The notes beneath the pieces are model-generated. The model worked only from the letters and a program-made list of their open reading frames with translations, was not told the origin of the DNA and searched no databases. Below, piece after piece: positions 39,258 through 40,593 of a stretch of 40,593 bases of DNA (positions within the stretch are counted from its first letter, which is position 1; each line of letters begins with the position of its first letter). The stretch is from Paenibacillaceae bacterium (GTDB taxonomy: Bacteria; Bacillota; Bacilli; Paenibacillales; Paenibacillaceae): contig REGQ01000042.1 of assembly GCA_004134985.1 (NCBI GenBank), positions 1-40,593 on the forward strand, given 5' to 3'. Position numbers and translations under genes: made by a program.

Positions 39258-40400
39258 TTACTTTCTTTTCGTCACTTTGTACAATAGCAATATGATTTTT
39301 ACCAGTACTGCATCACTGAACAGTCTTACATCCAGACCCGTTTCCTGTTTAAGCTTGTCAAGGCGGTAAAGCAGTGTATTACGATGGATATATAAACGTT
39401 TGGCAGTTTCACTAACATTGCAGTCCAGTCCAAAGAACGTTTCCAGGGTCATTAAAATCTCCGGCTCAAAAACAACATCGGAACGATTCAGCACCTGTTC
39501 TATATATTTGCCGCGCTGCGGCTCCGGAATGCTGTTAAGCAGCCTCTCCAAATGAAGCAGCCAAGGAAGATGAATATTGGCGCCGACATGGAATTTCCTT
39601 CCAAGATAAATCGTTTCCCGCAGCAACTGTGTCGTATCTACAATCGACTTCGCCGGAGCAATCGGAGCTGCGACTGCTACATGGCACTCACCGACCCATT
39701 CACTGGCAAGCATGCCGTGCAAGCCGGAACACATCGATGCCAGCAAGTCCTCCTCCGTCTCATCCTCTTCTTCGCTGCGCTCTCCTGTATCAGCCTCTTT
39801 AAGCAGCGATACCTGACCCATGATCAGCCATTCCTGCTCTTTGATGGGGATGAGCATAACCTCTTCCTCAAAGAACGATTTCAGCAGCTTCTCCAGCTCG
39901 TAATAGGAATTTTTGCGGGGGGCATGTTCACTAACAAGCAGAAATGGAATCATTTCCGCAAAAAGTCTGCCACCAGCGGTCAAATAATCAGGCACCTCTG
40001 CCTGATTGTCACCAGCAGTCAGTCGTTCCTGAATCCATTTGCCCAATTCCGCCGACTGACGTTCTGTCTCATGTGCTGACTGCAAAAGCAACTTTTTATC
40101 CAGACGCAGTTGGTTTAAAGCCCAGCCGATTAAACGGCTCTCTCCAGAAGTGACCTGATCCTGGGCAAGTTCCAGAACTTCGACTTCATTGCCGTCAGTT
40201 CTCACTGCGAACCATAGCCACTTGTCAAAGGCCACCACACTTGCTCCAGCCGGTATGCCAGCATCTTCTGCCAGCTGCACTGTTGGAACAAAATTCAACC
40301 ATTCGGTTACTTTCACCTGCTTTAACTGCAATGTGCCTCCGATGATCTGCTCTAATTGTTCTTTCCACTGCGCACTGCCCATTCCGCCTATTGCTCCCAT
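39258..40400 (-). CDS. PucR/CdaR-type transcriptional regulator
   Basis: 380 residues. The C-terminal PucR-type helix-turn-helix is clear: LETFFGLDCNVSETAKRLYI then HRNTLLYRLDKL, as in CdaR and PucR proteins. The N-terminal 300 residues show no domain I can name; an acidic stretch (SEEEDETEEDL) lies near residue 212. The ligand is unknown. Upstream of ugpC in the same direction, separated by about 90 bp, so it may govern sugar uptake. Start ATG 40400 is weakly supported; ATG 40382 is possible. Confidence 0.85.
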   Translation of the reverse strand: MGAIGGMGSAQWKEQLEQIIGGTLQLKQVKVTEWLNFVPTVQLAEDAGIPAGASVVAFDKWLWFAVRTDGNEVEVLELAQDQVTSGESRLIGWALNQLRLDKKLLLQSAHETERQSAELGKWIQERLTAGDNQAEVPDYLTAGGRLFAEMIPFLLVSEHAPRKNSYYELEKLLKSFFEEEVMLIPIKEQEWLIMGQVSLLKEADTGERSEEEDETEEDLLASMCSGLHGMLASEWVGECHVAVAAPIAPAKSIVDTTQLLRETIYLGRKFHVGANIHLPWLLHLERLLNSIPEPQRGKYIEQVLNRSDVVFEPEILMTLETFFGLDCNVSETAKRLYIHRNTLLYRLDKLKQETGLDVRLFSDAVLVKIILLLYKVTKRK

Positions 40401-40428
40401 CCGCCTTCGTAAGAACGCTTTTCATTTT

Positions 40429-40437
40429 ATTGTATCA
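40429..40437 (-). promoter_or_regulatory. Extended -10 promoter of the PucR-type gene
   Basis: TGATACAAT on the minus strand, about 30 bp upstream of the start; -35 candidate TTTAGC is weak. Confidence 0.45.
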
Positions 40438-40476
40438 TAACGGCGGGAAATGCTAAAACCCTTGCAGAAGCAGACA

Positions 40477-40507
40477 CAAAAAAACCTCTGCGAAAACCGC
40501 AGAGGTT
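40477..40507 (-). terminator. Terminator after tRNA-Lys
   Basis: AACCTCTGCG (40483-40492) with CGCAGAGGTT (40498-40507), five-base loop, T run on the minus strand. Confidence 0.9.
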
Positions 40508-40523
40508 GATAAGTTAAAAAACA

Positions 40524-40593
40524 TGGTGAGCCATGAAGGACTCGAACCTTCGACACCCTGATTAAAAGTCAGGTGCTCTACCAACTGAGCTAA
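40524..40593 (-). tRNA. tRNA-Lys (anticodon TTT), 5' end cut by window
   Basis: On the minus strand TAGCTCAGTTGGTAGAGC, anticodon loop CTTTTAA, T loop TTCGAGT, and 3' acceptor TGGCTC-A with encoded CCA (40526-40524). About six bases of the 5' acceptor strand lie beyond 40593. Confidence 0.95.

Overview
The window looks like chromosomal DNA of a spore-forming Bacillota, most probably Paenibacillus or a close relative. The evidence is the gene order (secG-rnr-smpB-ssrA; cggR-gapA-pgk-tpiA-gpmI-eno; crh-whiA-yvcK-rapZ; hprK-lgt-ppaX-acetyltransferase; hisZGDBHFIE), strong AGGAGG ribosome sites, a CtsR box at clpP, a CggR operator and an Sda-like sporulation checkpoint protein. Nearly everything is on the minus strand; only tRNA-Arg, clpP and the sda-like gene are on plus.

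Region 1 (1-3535): the 3' side of the tmRNA gene is occupied by a small AT-rich island. The intact tmRNA is at 3173-3535. A second, 5'-truncated tmRNA piece lies at 1-120; its first 77 bases are identical to 3271-3347 and the rest is diverged. Between the two copies are a NucS/DUF91-like nuclease and an orphan multi-pass membrane protein. The intact tmRNA lacks an encoded CCA, as if its 3' end had been exchanged.

Region 2 (3809-10303): smpB, rnr (RNase R with an exceptionally long Gly/Arg/Ala/Ser tail), secG, an E. coli-like aspartate carbamoyltransferase and a sugar-phosphate isomerase-like TIM barrel. The smpB-rnr gap holds an array of palindromes about 51 bp apart.

Region 3 (10504-18031): the lower glycolysis operon cggR-gapA-pgk-tpiA-gpmI-eno, with a well-matched CggR operator and promoter upstream.

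Region 4 (18166-28085): tRNA-Arg, CtsR-controlled clpP, an Sda-like gene with a long N-terminal extension, a Crh/HPr protein that keeps His15, then whiA, yvcK, rapZ, a ROK glucokinase-like gene, trxB, a TPR/HEAT/HTH protein and prs.

Region 5 (28212-34458): a histidine operon hisZ-G-D-B-H-F-IE. hisA is missing from its usual place between hisH and hisF; that 403-bp space holds another array of the same palindromes and a second dispersed repeat family.

Region 6 (34572-40593): a conserved hprK-lgt-ppaX-acetyltransferase operon, a UgpC/MsmX-type sugar ABC ATPase, a PucR-type regulator and a tRNA-Lys cut by the window edge.

Functionally the core is carbon-flux control (CggR, HPrK, Crh, YvcK, RapZ, glucokinase, glycolysis), ribosome rescue and RNA decay (tmRNA, SmpB, RNase R), and histidine synthesis (PRPP synthase plus his genes). 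The novel material is in the tmRNA island, the repeat arrays, and the odd variants of Sda, Crh and RNase R.
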